In this document: positions 27,878 through 35,063 of the stretch, piece by piece
Position numbering within the stretch: the first letter of the stretch is position 1
Layout: the number at the start of each line of letters is the position of its first letter
Position numbers and translations under genes: made by a program
Notes under the pieces: generated by a model
Seen by the model: the letters and a program-made list of their open reading frames with translations, nothing else
Told to the model about the DNA's origin: nothing
Database searches by the model: none
Origin: Methylophilaceae bacterium
GTDB lineage: Bacteria > Pseudomonadota > Gammaproteobacteria > Burkholderiales > Methylophilaceae
Reading direction: 5' to 3'
Length of the DNA: 35,063 bases
Assembly: GCA_016778465.1 (NCBI GenBank)
Contig: JADHPM010000012.1
Span: 1 to 35,063 of the forward strand

Positions 27878-28378
27878 TTAGCTAGAGTAGCTTATTGCGT
27901 TAATAATTAGTGTTTCGTTGCCAGAGGGTTTGATCCAATCCACCTCATCACCAATACGGGCACCAATTAATGCTTGGGCCAATGGCGACATGTAGCTAAT
28001 CTTACCTAAAGTAATGTTAGCCTCATCTTCACCCACAATTTTAAAAGTAATGATCTTACCATTAATGCTCTCAACCTTAACGTTTGCTGCAAACAAAACT
28101 TGATCTGGAGATTGATTTTTTGGGTCAATAAGAATTGCAGATTTTAATCGTGCAAAGAGATATCTGAGGTCTCTCTCAATTCTGAATTTCTTTTGCTTGG
28201 ATGATGGATCATCTTTCTGTTTGATAAAATTTAGCTCTTTTTCAAGAATCGCTATTGATTGATTGAGCTCTGTTAGCCCAGTAGGGGTAACGTAATTTGG
28301 GTGCGGACTGATTGGTTTTTCAGGTATATCAATACCCGCATGTTCCAAATCATTTTCTTTTACAAAAGCTCGACTCAT
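27878..28378 (-). CDS. GreA/GreB-like transcription factor lacking the acidic tip
   Basis: A 166-residue protein. The C-terminal FKBP-like GreA_GreB_C domain is clear (ITFKIVGEDEAN, ISYMSPLAQALIGARIGDEVDW). The N-terminal coiled coil starts NYVTPTGLTELNQSIAILEKEL. At the hairpin tip, where GreA and GreB carry the acidic D-(L/R)-SEN-(A/G)-(D/E)-Y motif that activates RNA cleavage, this protein has KQKDDPSSKQKKFRIERDLRY. It therefore probably cannot stimulate cleavage and may compete for the secondary channel of RNA polymerase, as Rnk or Gfh1 do. I recall relatives in betaproteobacteria with the same MSRAFVKE start. The ATG has no ribosome-binding site and an extended -10 only 7 bases upstream. 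Confidence 0.82.
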   Translation of the reverse strand: MSRAFVKENDLEHAGIDIPEKPISPHPNYVTPTGLTELNQSIAILEKELNFIKQKDDPSSKQKKFRIERDLRYLFARLKSAILIDPKNQSPDQVLFAANVKVESINGKIITFKIVGEDEANITLGKISYMSPLAQALIGARIGDEVDWIKPSGNETLIINAISYSS

Positions 28379-28385
28379 AGTTTAA

Positions 28386-28394
28386 ATTATAGCA
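28386..28394 (-). promoter_or_regulatory. Extended -10 promoter giving a probable leaderless mRNA
   Basis: On the minus strand TGCTATAAT is a perfect extended -10. Its last T is 8 bases from the A of the ATG at 28378, so +1 falls at 28379 or 28378. There is no room for a Shine-Dalgarno element. Confidence 0.6.
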
Positions 28395-28451
28395 ATAACA
28401 TATTGAAAAAAAACAATTTTATAAAATTAAATATATTTACATGAATTAGTA

Positions 28452-28457
28452 TACACT
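28452..28457 (+). promoter_or_regulatory. Candidate -10 (TACACT/TATACA) for the small secreted protein
   Basis: TACACT at 28452-28457 (or TATACA at 28450-28455) ends 6 to 8 bases before ATG 28464, with no ribosome-binding site. This is again leaderless spacing. The surrounding 85 bases between the divergent genes are almost pure A+T and hold no other feature I can name. Confidence 0.35.
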
Positions 28458-28463
28458 TCGTAA

Positions 28464-28730
28464 ATGTATAAACCTTTCTTTTTGTTCTCTCTTCTCTTCT
28501 CCCTTTGCCTGTATGCCCAAGACAATCAAAATTTGGCAGATGACAATTTGCATTACACTAAAAAAATATTTCGGAGCAATCAAAACTTGCTTGTTAAGAA
28601 AGATTTAGAGGGCCATTGTATTGTCAGTAGCGATGATAAATTCAACACCCTGAAGGATTATGAAAAGTTTAACTCGCTAGACTCCTGTCTTGACTCAGGG
28701 GGAATACAGGCGACTATTCAGAAAAAATAA
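28464..28730 (+). CDS. Small secreted protein, unknown
   Basis: 88 residues with a clean signal peptide (MYKPFFLFSLLFSLCLYAQ, cleavage likely after YA at 18). The mature domain of about 70 residues is polar and Asp/Lys/Asn-rich with two cysteines (EGHCIVS and LDSCLDS) that may pair. I recognise no family. It stands alone between the divergent Gre-like gene and the convergent ydjM-like gene, which it overlaps by 17 bases at its 3' end. Codon usage looks like that of its neighbours. Confidence 0.65.
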   Translation: MYKPFFLFSLLFSLCLYAQDNQNLADDNLHYTKKIFRSNQNLLVKKDLEGHCIVSSDDKFNTLKDYEKFNSLDSCLDSGGIQATIQKK

Positions 28731-29715
28731 GAGACCATAATTTATTTAATCTTTCTTTCGATAGGCTTCGGTTGGTAACAAACCTTATGTGCTCATGAGT
28801 AGCTAACTCTCTATTGACTTCGATCCCCCATAAGCCAGAAATTTCATTCGGCAGCATTGAATAGCGTGCGTCTATAATTAAATTTGGATTATTTGGTGAA
28901 ATCGCTAGATGGTCATTACTAAACCACTTAAATCTTTGTATATCTTTATACTGTTGTGAGTTTTTAGGAAGCCATGAGAAATAAATATCCTCATTAAGCT
29001 TTTTTATCTTGGCGCCCTCATAGATTTTTTTATTTGGCAAAATACGTATACCGTCCGTATGAAATTGACCGTTACTCTCGTAAATCACTTTCCAAAGTAG
29101 AAGATTACCAAACGAGGGTTTGGCACTAATCTTCTGTATTATATGCCCGCGTGTTGATGCGAGTTCCTGTCCCATATTTAAAACTAAAGTATTCAACACA
29201 ATACCTAGTATAAGATAGGAAAGGCCCCATCCAAGCGCAATCTTTGCATACAAATTATTCTTGCGAATGGCGGCGATTACGACCAGAAAGAGAATTGGAA
29301 GGGTAAAGATTGGGTCGATAATTGAAATATTGTTCCAAGCGAATCGGTAATCACTAAATGGCCAAAATAAAAGTGTCCCATAGCTCGTGCAGGCATCTAA
29401 CAGTCCATGGGTACCATAGCCTAAGGTTGAGTAAAGCCAAATCTCTTTGAAGCCCAGCCTGATTTTTCTTTTAAGCAAGAAATAAAAGAAACTGGCACAC
29501 AACAGCCCACCAATTGGAATAAATATAAGTGAATGTGTAAATTGACGATGGTATTCTAAGAAGAGAAGGGGGTCGTTTTCAGAGCGGATAAAAATGTCCA
29601 AATCGGGAGCAAGTCCAGCAACGAAACCAAGCACTGATGCCCATAAAATAGAACTTCTTTTGGCAAATGACTGGGGAAAAACAGCACCTACAACTCCCTG
29701 GCTAAGAGGATCCAT
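28714..29715 (-). CDS. YdjM/LexA-binding family inner-membrane putative hydrolase
   Basis: A 333-residue membrane protein of the metal-dependent hydrolase family PF04307 (YdjM/YbcI-like). N-terminal MDPLSQGVVGAVFPQSF is typical. Putative metal ligands lie in LAPDLDIF, YHRQFTHSLIF and GTHGLLDACTSYGT, spread between four or so transmembrane helices in the first 170 residues. The C-terminal half is soluble. YdjM-type proteins have been linked to LexA and SOS in E. coli, but the enzymatic reaction is unknown. Its ATG directly abuts the thrH stop (TAA then ATG), implying coupled translation at the end of the guaBA-thrH run. Confidence 0.85.
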   Translation of the reverse strand: MDPLSQGVVGAVFPQSFAKRSSILWASVLGFVAGLAPDLDIFIRSENDPLLFLEYHRQFTHSLIFIPIGGLLCASFFYFLLKRKIRLGFKEIWLYSTLGYGTHGLLDACTSYGTLLFWPFSDYRFAWNNISIIDPIFTLPILFLVVIAAIRKNNLYAKIALGWGLSYLILGIVLNTLVLNMGQELASTRGHIIQKISAKPSFGNLLLWKVIYESNGQFHTDGIRILPNKKIYEGAKIKKLNEDIYFSWLPKNSQQYKDIQRFKWFSNDHLAISPNNPNLIIDARYSMLPNEISGLWGIEVNRELATHEHIRFVTNRSLSKERLNKLWSLIFSE

Positions 29716-30327
29716 TTAGCCCAGTAATTTTAACTTAGTCGAAGATAGTAGGTTTTTAAACTCACTATAATCTCTGGCAACTGGAAACTGAGGAAAGTCT
29801 TTTATTACCTTGTCAGGTGGACAAAAGAGAATGCCGGCGTCAGCTTGCTGCAGCATTCCAGTATCATTATAAGAATCTCCGGCAGAGATTACTTTAAAAT
29901 TTAGACTCTGAAGTGATTTAACGGCTTTAGTTTTTTGGTCACTTTGACGTAATTTGTAATCAGTAATTAATCCATTATTATCGATCACTAAGCTATGACA
30001 AAATACCGTCGGATAATCAAGTTGCCTCATTAAGGGACCAATAAATTCATAGTACGTATCGGACAGGATAATTACCTGAAACTCAGATTTTAACCAATTT
30101 AAAAAATCATAAGCACCCTCAAGCGGGGATAAGGTTGCGATAACGTTTTGAATATCGTCTATGGTTAAATTATGCTCTCGAAGGATCTTCAGTCTCATTT
30201 GCATAAGCTGATCATAATCTGGGATCTCTCTTGTTGTGATTTTTAACTCTTCAATCCCAGTTTTTTCAGCAAATTTAACCCATATTTCAGGTAACAGAAC
30301 CCCCTCAAGATCAAGACATGCAAGCAT
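29716..30327 (-). CDS. thrH: ThrH, phosphoserine phosphatase/homoserine phosphotransferase
   Basis: A 203-residue HAD-family phosphatase. Motif I is CLDLEG (D6, E8) in place of the usual DxDxT/S, which is diagnostic of ThrH. Motif II is ILSDTYYEF and motif III-IV GDSYNDTGML. Pseudomonas aeruginosa ThrH dephosphorylates phosphoserine and can transfer the phosphate to homoserine, so it serves serine and possibly threonine synthesis. The length matches the P. aeruginosa protein closely. It lies 21 bases downstream of guaA, and its stop abuts the ydjM-like start. Confidence 0.92.
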   Translation of the reverse strand: MLACLDLEGVLLPEIWVKFAEKTGIEELKITTREIPDYDQLMQMRLKILREHNLTIDDIQNVIATLSPLEGAYDFLNWLKSEFQVIILSDTYYEFIGPLMRQLDYPTVFCHSLVIDNNGLITDYKLRQSDQKTKAVKSLQSLNFKVISAGDSYNDTGMLQQADAGILFCPPDKVIKDFPQFPVARDYSEFKNLLSSTKLKLLG

Positions 30328-30348
30328 TTTTTTTCCTTTTATAAATAT

Positions 30349-31908
30349 TTATTCCCACTCGATAGTCGCGGGCGGTTTACCCGATATATCATAAACAACA
30401 CGGTTAATACCCTTTACTTCATTAATAATCCGATTAGACACCTTGCCCAGAAGTTCATAGGGAAGTTCAGCCCACTGGGCTGTCATAAAGTCTGACGTTT
30501 CAACCGCTCTGAGAGCAACCACATACTCATAAGTTCTTCCATCACCCATGACCCCCACAGATTTGACGGGTAAAAAAACTGTAAAAGCCTGCGACGTTTT
30601 CTCGTACCAGCCGCTCCTCTTTAATTCCTCAATATAGATTGCATCGGCCTGCCTTAGCAGATCAGCAAACTCTAATTTTACTTCACCTAAAATTCGAACA
30701 CCTAAACCAGGTCCGGGGAAGGGGTGACGGAATACCATATCTTTGGGTAATCCAAGTGCTATCCCTAACTCTCTTACCTCATCCTTAAATAGCTCTCTGA
30801 GGGGTTCAAGCAGCTTAAGATTCAAAGTCTCTGGTAAGCCACCTACATTGTGATGACTTTTGATATTATGAGCTTTTTTTGTCTTACCACCGGCAGATTC
30901 AATTACATCAGGATAGATGGTGCCTTGCGCCAACCATTTTACGTCTTGTAATTTTTTGGCTTCCTCTTGAAACACTTCTACAAAATCTTTACCAATAATT
31001 TTTCTTTTTTGTTCTGGATCAGTAATACCCCTAAGATCACCCATAAATTTTTTGGTCGCGTCAATATGTATCACTTTGACGCCGAGGTTGTTATGAAAGG
31101 TTTTCATAACATTGGCTGCTTCATCAAGCCTTAACATGCCGTGATCCACAAATATACAGGTTAGCTGATCACCAATTGCTCTGTGCAACAAAGCTGCTGC
31201 AACCGATGAGTCCACTCCACCAGAGAGACCGAGAATAACTTTGTCGCTGCCAACCTGACGTTTTATTTCGTCAATTGCAGTCTCAACATAGTCAGGCATA
31301 TTCCAGGACTGTTCACACTTACTTATTTCAACAACGAAACGCGATAAGATATTTTTTCCTTGTTTTGTATGGGTAACTTCAGGATGAAATTGTACGCCGT
31401 AAAAGTCTCTTGCTTCATCAGCAATTGCAACGATAGGTGTGGAATCGTTGCTAGAAATTAACTTAAAACCCTCTGGCAGCTCAATGACTTTATCCCCATG
31501 GCTCATCCATACATCAAGTAAGCCATGATTATTCGCGTTGGTTTTATCTTGAAGATCTTTAAGTAGCTTTGAATGACCTCTTGCGCGTATCTCTGCATAA
31601 CCAAATTCACGCTTAGGACTATTCTCAACTTTGCCGCCCAATTGACTAACTAAGGTTTGCATACCGTAACAAATACCAAGGATAGGGCAGTTTAAGGTAA
31701 AAATAATTTCTGGTGCCTTTGGGGTATCGTTCTCATAAACAGAATTAGGCCCCCCCGATAGAATAATTGCCTTGGGTTTTATGTTCTTAATGATTTCATC
31801 AGCAACGTCATAGGGATGAATCTCGCAGTAGACGTTTAGCTCCCTGATACGCCTTGCAATAAGTTGTGTATATTGCGAGCCAAAATCTAAAATTAAAACC
31901 TTATCCAT
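30349..31908 (-). CDS. guaA: GMP synthase (glutamine-hydrolysing)
   Basis: A 519-residue enzyme (E. coli 525). The class I glutaminase domain has C80 in LGICYGMQ and H175/E177 in FHPEV as the catalytic triad. The ATP pyrophosphatase domain has the PP-loop SGGVDSS (229-235). The C-terminal dimerisation domain ends PPATIEWE as in the family. It converts XMP to GMP, the step after GuaB. Start ATG 31908, 17 bases after the guaB stop, so guaBA is an operon as in most proteobacteria. Confidence 0.97.
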   Translation of the reverse strand: MDKVLILDFGSQYTQLIARRIRELNVYCEIHPYDVADEIIKNIKPKAIILSGGPNSVYENDTPKAPEIIFTLNCPILGICYGMQTLVSQLGGKVENSPKREFGYAEIRARGHSKLLKDLQDKTNANNHGLLDVWMSHGDKVIELPEGFKLISSNDSTPIVAIADEARDFYGVQFHPEVTHTKQGKNILSRFVVEISKCEQSWNMPDYVETAIDEIKRQVGSDKVILGLSGGVDSSVAAALLHRAIGDQLTCIFVDHGMLRLDEAANVMKTFHNNLGVKVIHIDATKKFMGDLRGITDPEQKRKIIGKDFVEVFQEEAKKLQDVKWLAQGTIYPDVIESAGGKTKKAHNIKSHHNVGGLPETLNLKLLEPLRELFKDEVRELGIALGLPKDMVFRHPFPGPGLGVRILGEVKLEFADLLRQADAIYIEELKRSGWYEKTSQAFTVFLPVKSVGVMGDGRTYEYVVALRAVETSDFMTAQWAELPYELLGKVSNRIINEVKGINRVVYDISGKPPATIEWE

Positions 31909-31925
31909 AGAGCACTTTATAAAAT

Positions 31926-33395
<1,470 letters not shown>

Positions 33396-33412
33396 TTATC
33401 GCGCAAAACGAG

Positions 33413-33418
33413 ATTATA
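33413..33418 (-). promoter_or_regulatory. -10 (TATAAT) for guaB
   Basis: A consensus TATAAT on the minus strand lies 26 bases before the guaB ATG, with AAGGA in between as ribosome-binding site. No clear -35 is seen. The 69-base gap between rnfH and guaB holds no convincing terminator hairpin. Confidence 0.55.
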
Positions 33419-33455
33419 CAGAAAACAATGCGAGGAATCGAGTGTTATGGCTATT

Positions 33456-33758
33456 TTAACTCCCTTTTTTCATGTCTTTGCCCTCAGCGGCCCTTTGACG
33501 TCGAATCTCTTTTGGGTCTGCGATTAATGGACGATAAATTTCTACCCGATCTCGCTCACGTAACTTTGCATCCAAGGTGGTTAATTTGCCAAAAATACCA
33601 ACATCATTTTTGCCAAGGTCAATCTCAGTAAATTTTTCCTGAATACCAGACATTTGAATAGCCTCCTGAACACTGCAGTCCTTATGGACAAGGACAGGGA
33701 TGATAATTTGTTTATTAGGCAATGCGAAAGCAACCTCGATCATAATTTTATCTGGCAC
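33456..33758 (-). CDS. rnfH: RnfH/RatB-family ubiquitin-like protein (UPF0125)
   Basis: A 100-residue protein with a beta-grasp core: IMIEVAFALPNKQIIIPVLV, then SVQEAIQMSG and a C-terminal DRVEIYRPLIADPKEIRRQRA, which is the family signature. The function is not settled; it is called RatB in the smpB/ratA neighbourhood of E. coli. The GTG start is one base after the ratA stop; an internal ATG five codons later is possible. The Lys/Arg-rich tail (about 85-100) is normal for the family. Confidence 0.88.
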   Translation of the reverse strand: MPDKIMIEVAFALPNKQIIIPVLVHKDCSVQEAIQMSGIQEKFTEIDLGKNDVGIFGKLTTLDAKLRERDRVEIYRPLIADPKEIRRQRAAEGKDMKKGS

Positions 33759-33759
33759 G

Positions 33760-34185
33760 TTAATCTTCCTCTGCTCGTTTCACAAAGCTATCAATAAATG
33801 TGTTGGCTATCATATTGAATGCTGGCGCTATCAGCTTTTCTAAAATTATATTTTTAAATTCATAATTCAAATCTAACTCAATTCTACAGCACCCCTTACT
33901 TACTTCAATAAAACGCCACTCACCCTCGAGCTTTCTGAAAGGTCCATCCACTAATTCTATAACCATCTTGCTTGGAAAAAACTTTTTATTTTTGGTAGTA
34001 AACGATTGTCTTAAGCCATGGTAATTGATTGTGATTTTTGCCTTAGTAATTGCATCATTCTGCGTTATTAATTCAGCCCCTCCACACCAGGGAAGAAACT
34101 CGGGATAACTTTCCACATCGTCAATAAGCTTAAACATTTTTTCTGCGTCATGAAATACGATTGCGTTTTTTTTAATTGTATACAT
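33760..34185 (-). CDS. ratA: RatA/COQ10-like START-domain protein
   Basis: A 141-residue polyketide-cyclase/START-fold protein. Typical elements are FKLIDDVESYPEFLPWCGGAE near the N-terminus, FTTKNKKFFPSKMVIELVDGPFRKLEGEWRF, and a C-terminal helix ANTFIDSFVKRAE. RatA has been reported to block 70S assembly in E. coli, while the eukaryotic homologue COQ10 binds ubiquinone; either lipid-quinone or ribosome role is possible. The gene is divergent from smpB, the arrangement usual in proteobacteria. ATG 34185; the Shine-Dalgarno is poor. Confidence 0.9.
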   Translation of the reverse strand: MYTIKKNAIVFHDAEKMFKLIDDVESYPEFLPWCGGAELITQNDAITKAKITINYHGLRQSFTTKNKKFFPSKMVIELVDGPFRKLEGEWRFIEVSKGCCRIELDLNYEFKNIILEKLIAPAFNMIANTFIDSFVKRAEED

Positions 34186-34214
34186 TGAGGTGATAAGATT
34201 CTAAATATTATTTA

Positions 34215-34222
34215 ATTATACT
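34215..34222. promoter_or_regulatory. Overlapping divergent -10 elements for ratA and smpB
   Basis: On the plus strand TATACT (34217-34222) suits smpB, with a leader of about 11 bases. On the minus strand TATAAT (34220-34215) suits ratA, with a leader of about 22 bases. The two hexamers share four base pairs, so one melted segment could serve both directions. Confidence 0.5.
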
Positions 34223-34239
34223 ATCTGGCAAAACGATTA

Positions 34240-34695
34240 ATGAGCATTGTGCAAAATAAAAAAGCGTTCCACGATTATTTTATCGAGGACAAATTTGAGG
34301 CGGGTATTGTCCTAGAGGGCTGGGAGGTTAAAGCGATTCGGGACAATCGTGCCCAGCTCAAGGAGGCTTACGTTATTATTCAGCGTGGCGAGATTTATCT
34401 CCTTGGCTGTCATATTTCTCCTCTCGGCAGCACATCAACCCACGTTAGCCCAGATAATGTTAGAACAAGAAAGCTTTTACTTAAAGGCGAGCAAATCGTT
34501 AAGTTAATTGGTAAAGTGGAACGCGCGGGATATACCCTGGTTCCGCTAGATTTGCATTTTAAGAATGGGCTTATCAAATGTGAGATTGGTCTTGCAAAGG
34601 GTAAAAAACAGTACGATAAACGGGCTGTAGAGAAGGAAAAAGACTGGAAAAGAGAGCAATCTCGAATCTTAAGAGCAGCCAGCAAAGGAAAGTAG
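34240..34695 (+). CDS. smpB: SsrA-binding protein SmpB
   Basis: A 151-residue OB-fold protein (E. coli 160). Characteristic motifs are [30 protein letters not shown], a [13 protein letters not shown] segment, and the basic tail [20 protein letters not shown], which folds into the mRNA channel of the stalled ribosome. It delivers tmRNA to stalled ribosomes during trans-translation. The gene directly precedes ssrA by 16 bases; both partners of the system are therefore adjacent. Confidence 0.96.
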   Translation: MSIVQNKKAFHDYFIEDKFEAGIVLEGWEVKAIRDNRAQLKEAYVIIQRGEIYLLGCHISPLGSTSTHVSPDNVRTRKLLLKGEQIVKLIGKVERAGYTLVPLDLHFKNGLIKCEIGLAKGKKQYDKRAVEKEKDWKREQSRILRAASKGK

Positions 34696-34701
34696 TATAA
34701 T
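34696..34701 (+). promoter_or_regulatory. -10 (TATAAT) for ssrA
   Basis: A perfect TATAAT begins at the base after the smpB stop codon. Its spacing to the mature 5' end at 34712 (10 bases) puts the transcription start a few bases upstream of the RNaseP-processed end. The -35 would lie inside smpB and is weak. Confidence 0.6.
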
Positions 34702-34711
34702 ATGCAACTCT

Positions 34712-35063
34712 GGGGCTGACCCGGTTTCGACGTGGGTTACAAAACAGAGTAGTGCATACCGAGGACTAGTCACCTCGTAAATAAACTAGAAAAACAGTAA
34801 TCGCAAACGACGATAACTACGCTTTAGCTGCTTAATTCCAGCTAAACGCTGACCTGATAAGTCACTCGCTCAGGAACCAGCGTCATATAGAGAGACTCGG
34901 AAATTATTGGGTTACTTAATAATTTCTTAAACTTAAGGTAGCTCGCTAATATATTCGGTTGCTTGTTAATGGAGTATTAGTTAAATTTAAATAATAAGCT
35001 AAGTATGTAGATCTATCTGCAGAGGGCTTGCGGACGGGGGTTCGATTCCCCCCAGCTCCACCA
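34712..35063 (+). ncRNA. ssrA: Transfer-messenger RNA (tmRNA)
   Basis: A one-piece tmRNA of 352 bases. The 5' end GGGGCTG pairs with CAGCTCC before the encoded CCA; the third pair is G-U, the alanine identity element for AlaRS. The T arm GGGGG-TTCGATT-CCCCC is at the 3' end. The tag reading frame is preceded by TAATC and starts at the resume codon GCA (34803), encoding ANDDNYALAA and stopping at TAA (34833-34835). This differs from the E. coli tag ANDENYALAA by one residue. It adds a proteolysis tag to peptides on ribosomes stalled on broken mRNA. The window ends on the last A of CCA; the terminator lies outside. Confidence 0.97.
34803..34835 (+). other. ssrA: tmRNA tag-peptide reading frame (ANDDNYALAA)
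   Basis: Ten codons from the resume codon GCA plus a TAA stop. The ALAA end is the ClpXP/ClpAP degradation signal. Confidence 0.95.

Overview
The window is a dense, AT-rich bacterial chromosome segment, roughly 60% A+T by eye. It holds 28 protein genes and one tmRNA, with almost no non-coding DNA. The gene set is Gram-negative proteobacterial: two TonB-dependent receptors, tmRNA tag ANDDNYALAA, HrpA, YbiT and ThrH. The order dnaE-accA-tilS, and smpB/ssrA opposite ratA-rnfH next to guaB-guaA, fit a betaproteobacterium. Small size, short spacers, a MoxY-like sensor kinase and formate-dependent PurT suggest a streamlined methylotroph of the Methylophilales/OM43 type. That placement is an inference; no 16S or methanol dehydrogenase gene is in view.

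Region 1 (1-3730, +) is a putative copper-uptake operon. It contains a DUF2946-like protein cut by the window edge, a TonB-dependent receptor with an OprC/NosA-like CxxxM motif and Met-rich segments, two unrecognised small Cys-containing exported proteins, and a stand-alone MEKHLA (PAS-like) protein. It runs tail to tail into ylqF (3733-4593, -).

Region 2 (4644-11587, +) is an RNA and methyltransferase cluster: a METTL25-like methyltransferase, a small periplasmic protein, the DEAH helicase hrpA, a spermidine-synthase-like protein and an RlmL-like 23S rRNA methyltransferase. The hrpA reading frame has no ATG, GTG or TTG before its Walker A motif. It joins an ATG only if one A is removed from an A7 run. 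tpx (-) follows, with its end overlapping rlmL.

Region 3 (12150-17934, +) is the housekeeping run dnaE-accA-tilS. Region 4 (18005-22529, +) is a second TonB receptor, rich in acidic residues, followed by a MoxY/MxaY-like sensor kinase and an overlapping NarL-type response regulator. Region 5 (22571-25648, +) is purT and typA. Region 6 (28378-25652, -) is a Gre-like factor without the catalytic tip, a nitroreductase and the ABC-F protein ybiT. A lone small secreted protein lies at 28464-28730.

Region 7 (33386-28714, -) is guaB-guaA-thrH and a YdjM-like membrane protein. Region 8 is rnfH-ratA (-) facing smpB and ssrA (+). The window ends exactly on the CCA of ssrA.

No intergenic stretch exceeds 100 bases, and I saw no insertion sequence, CRISPR array, prophage gene, rRNA or ordinary tRNA. 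The best candidates for something undescribed are the copper operon with its two unknown Cys-containing proteins, the hrpA start, and the acidic TonB receptor beside a MoxYX-like two-component pair.
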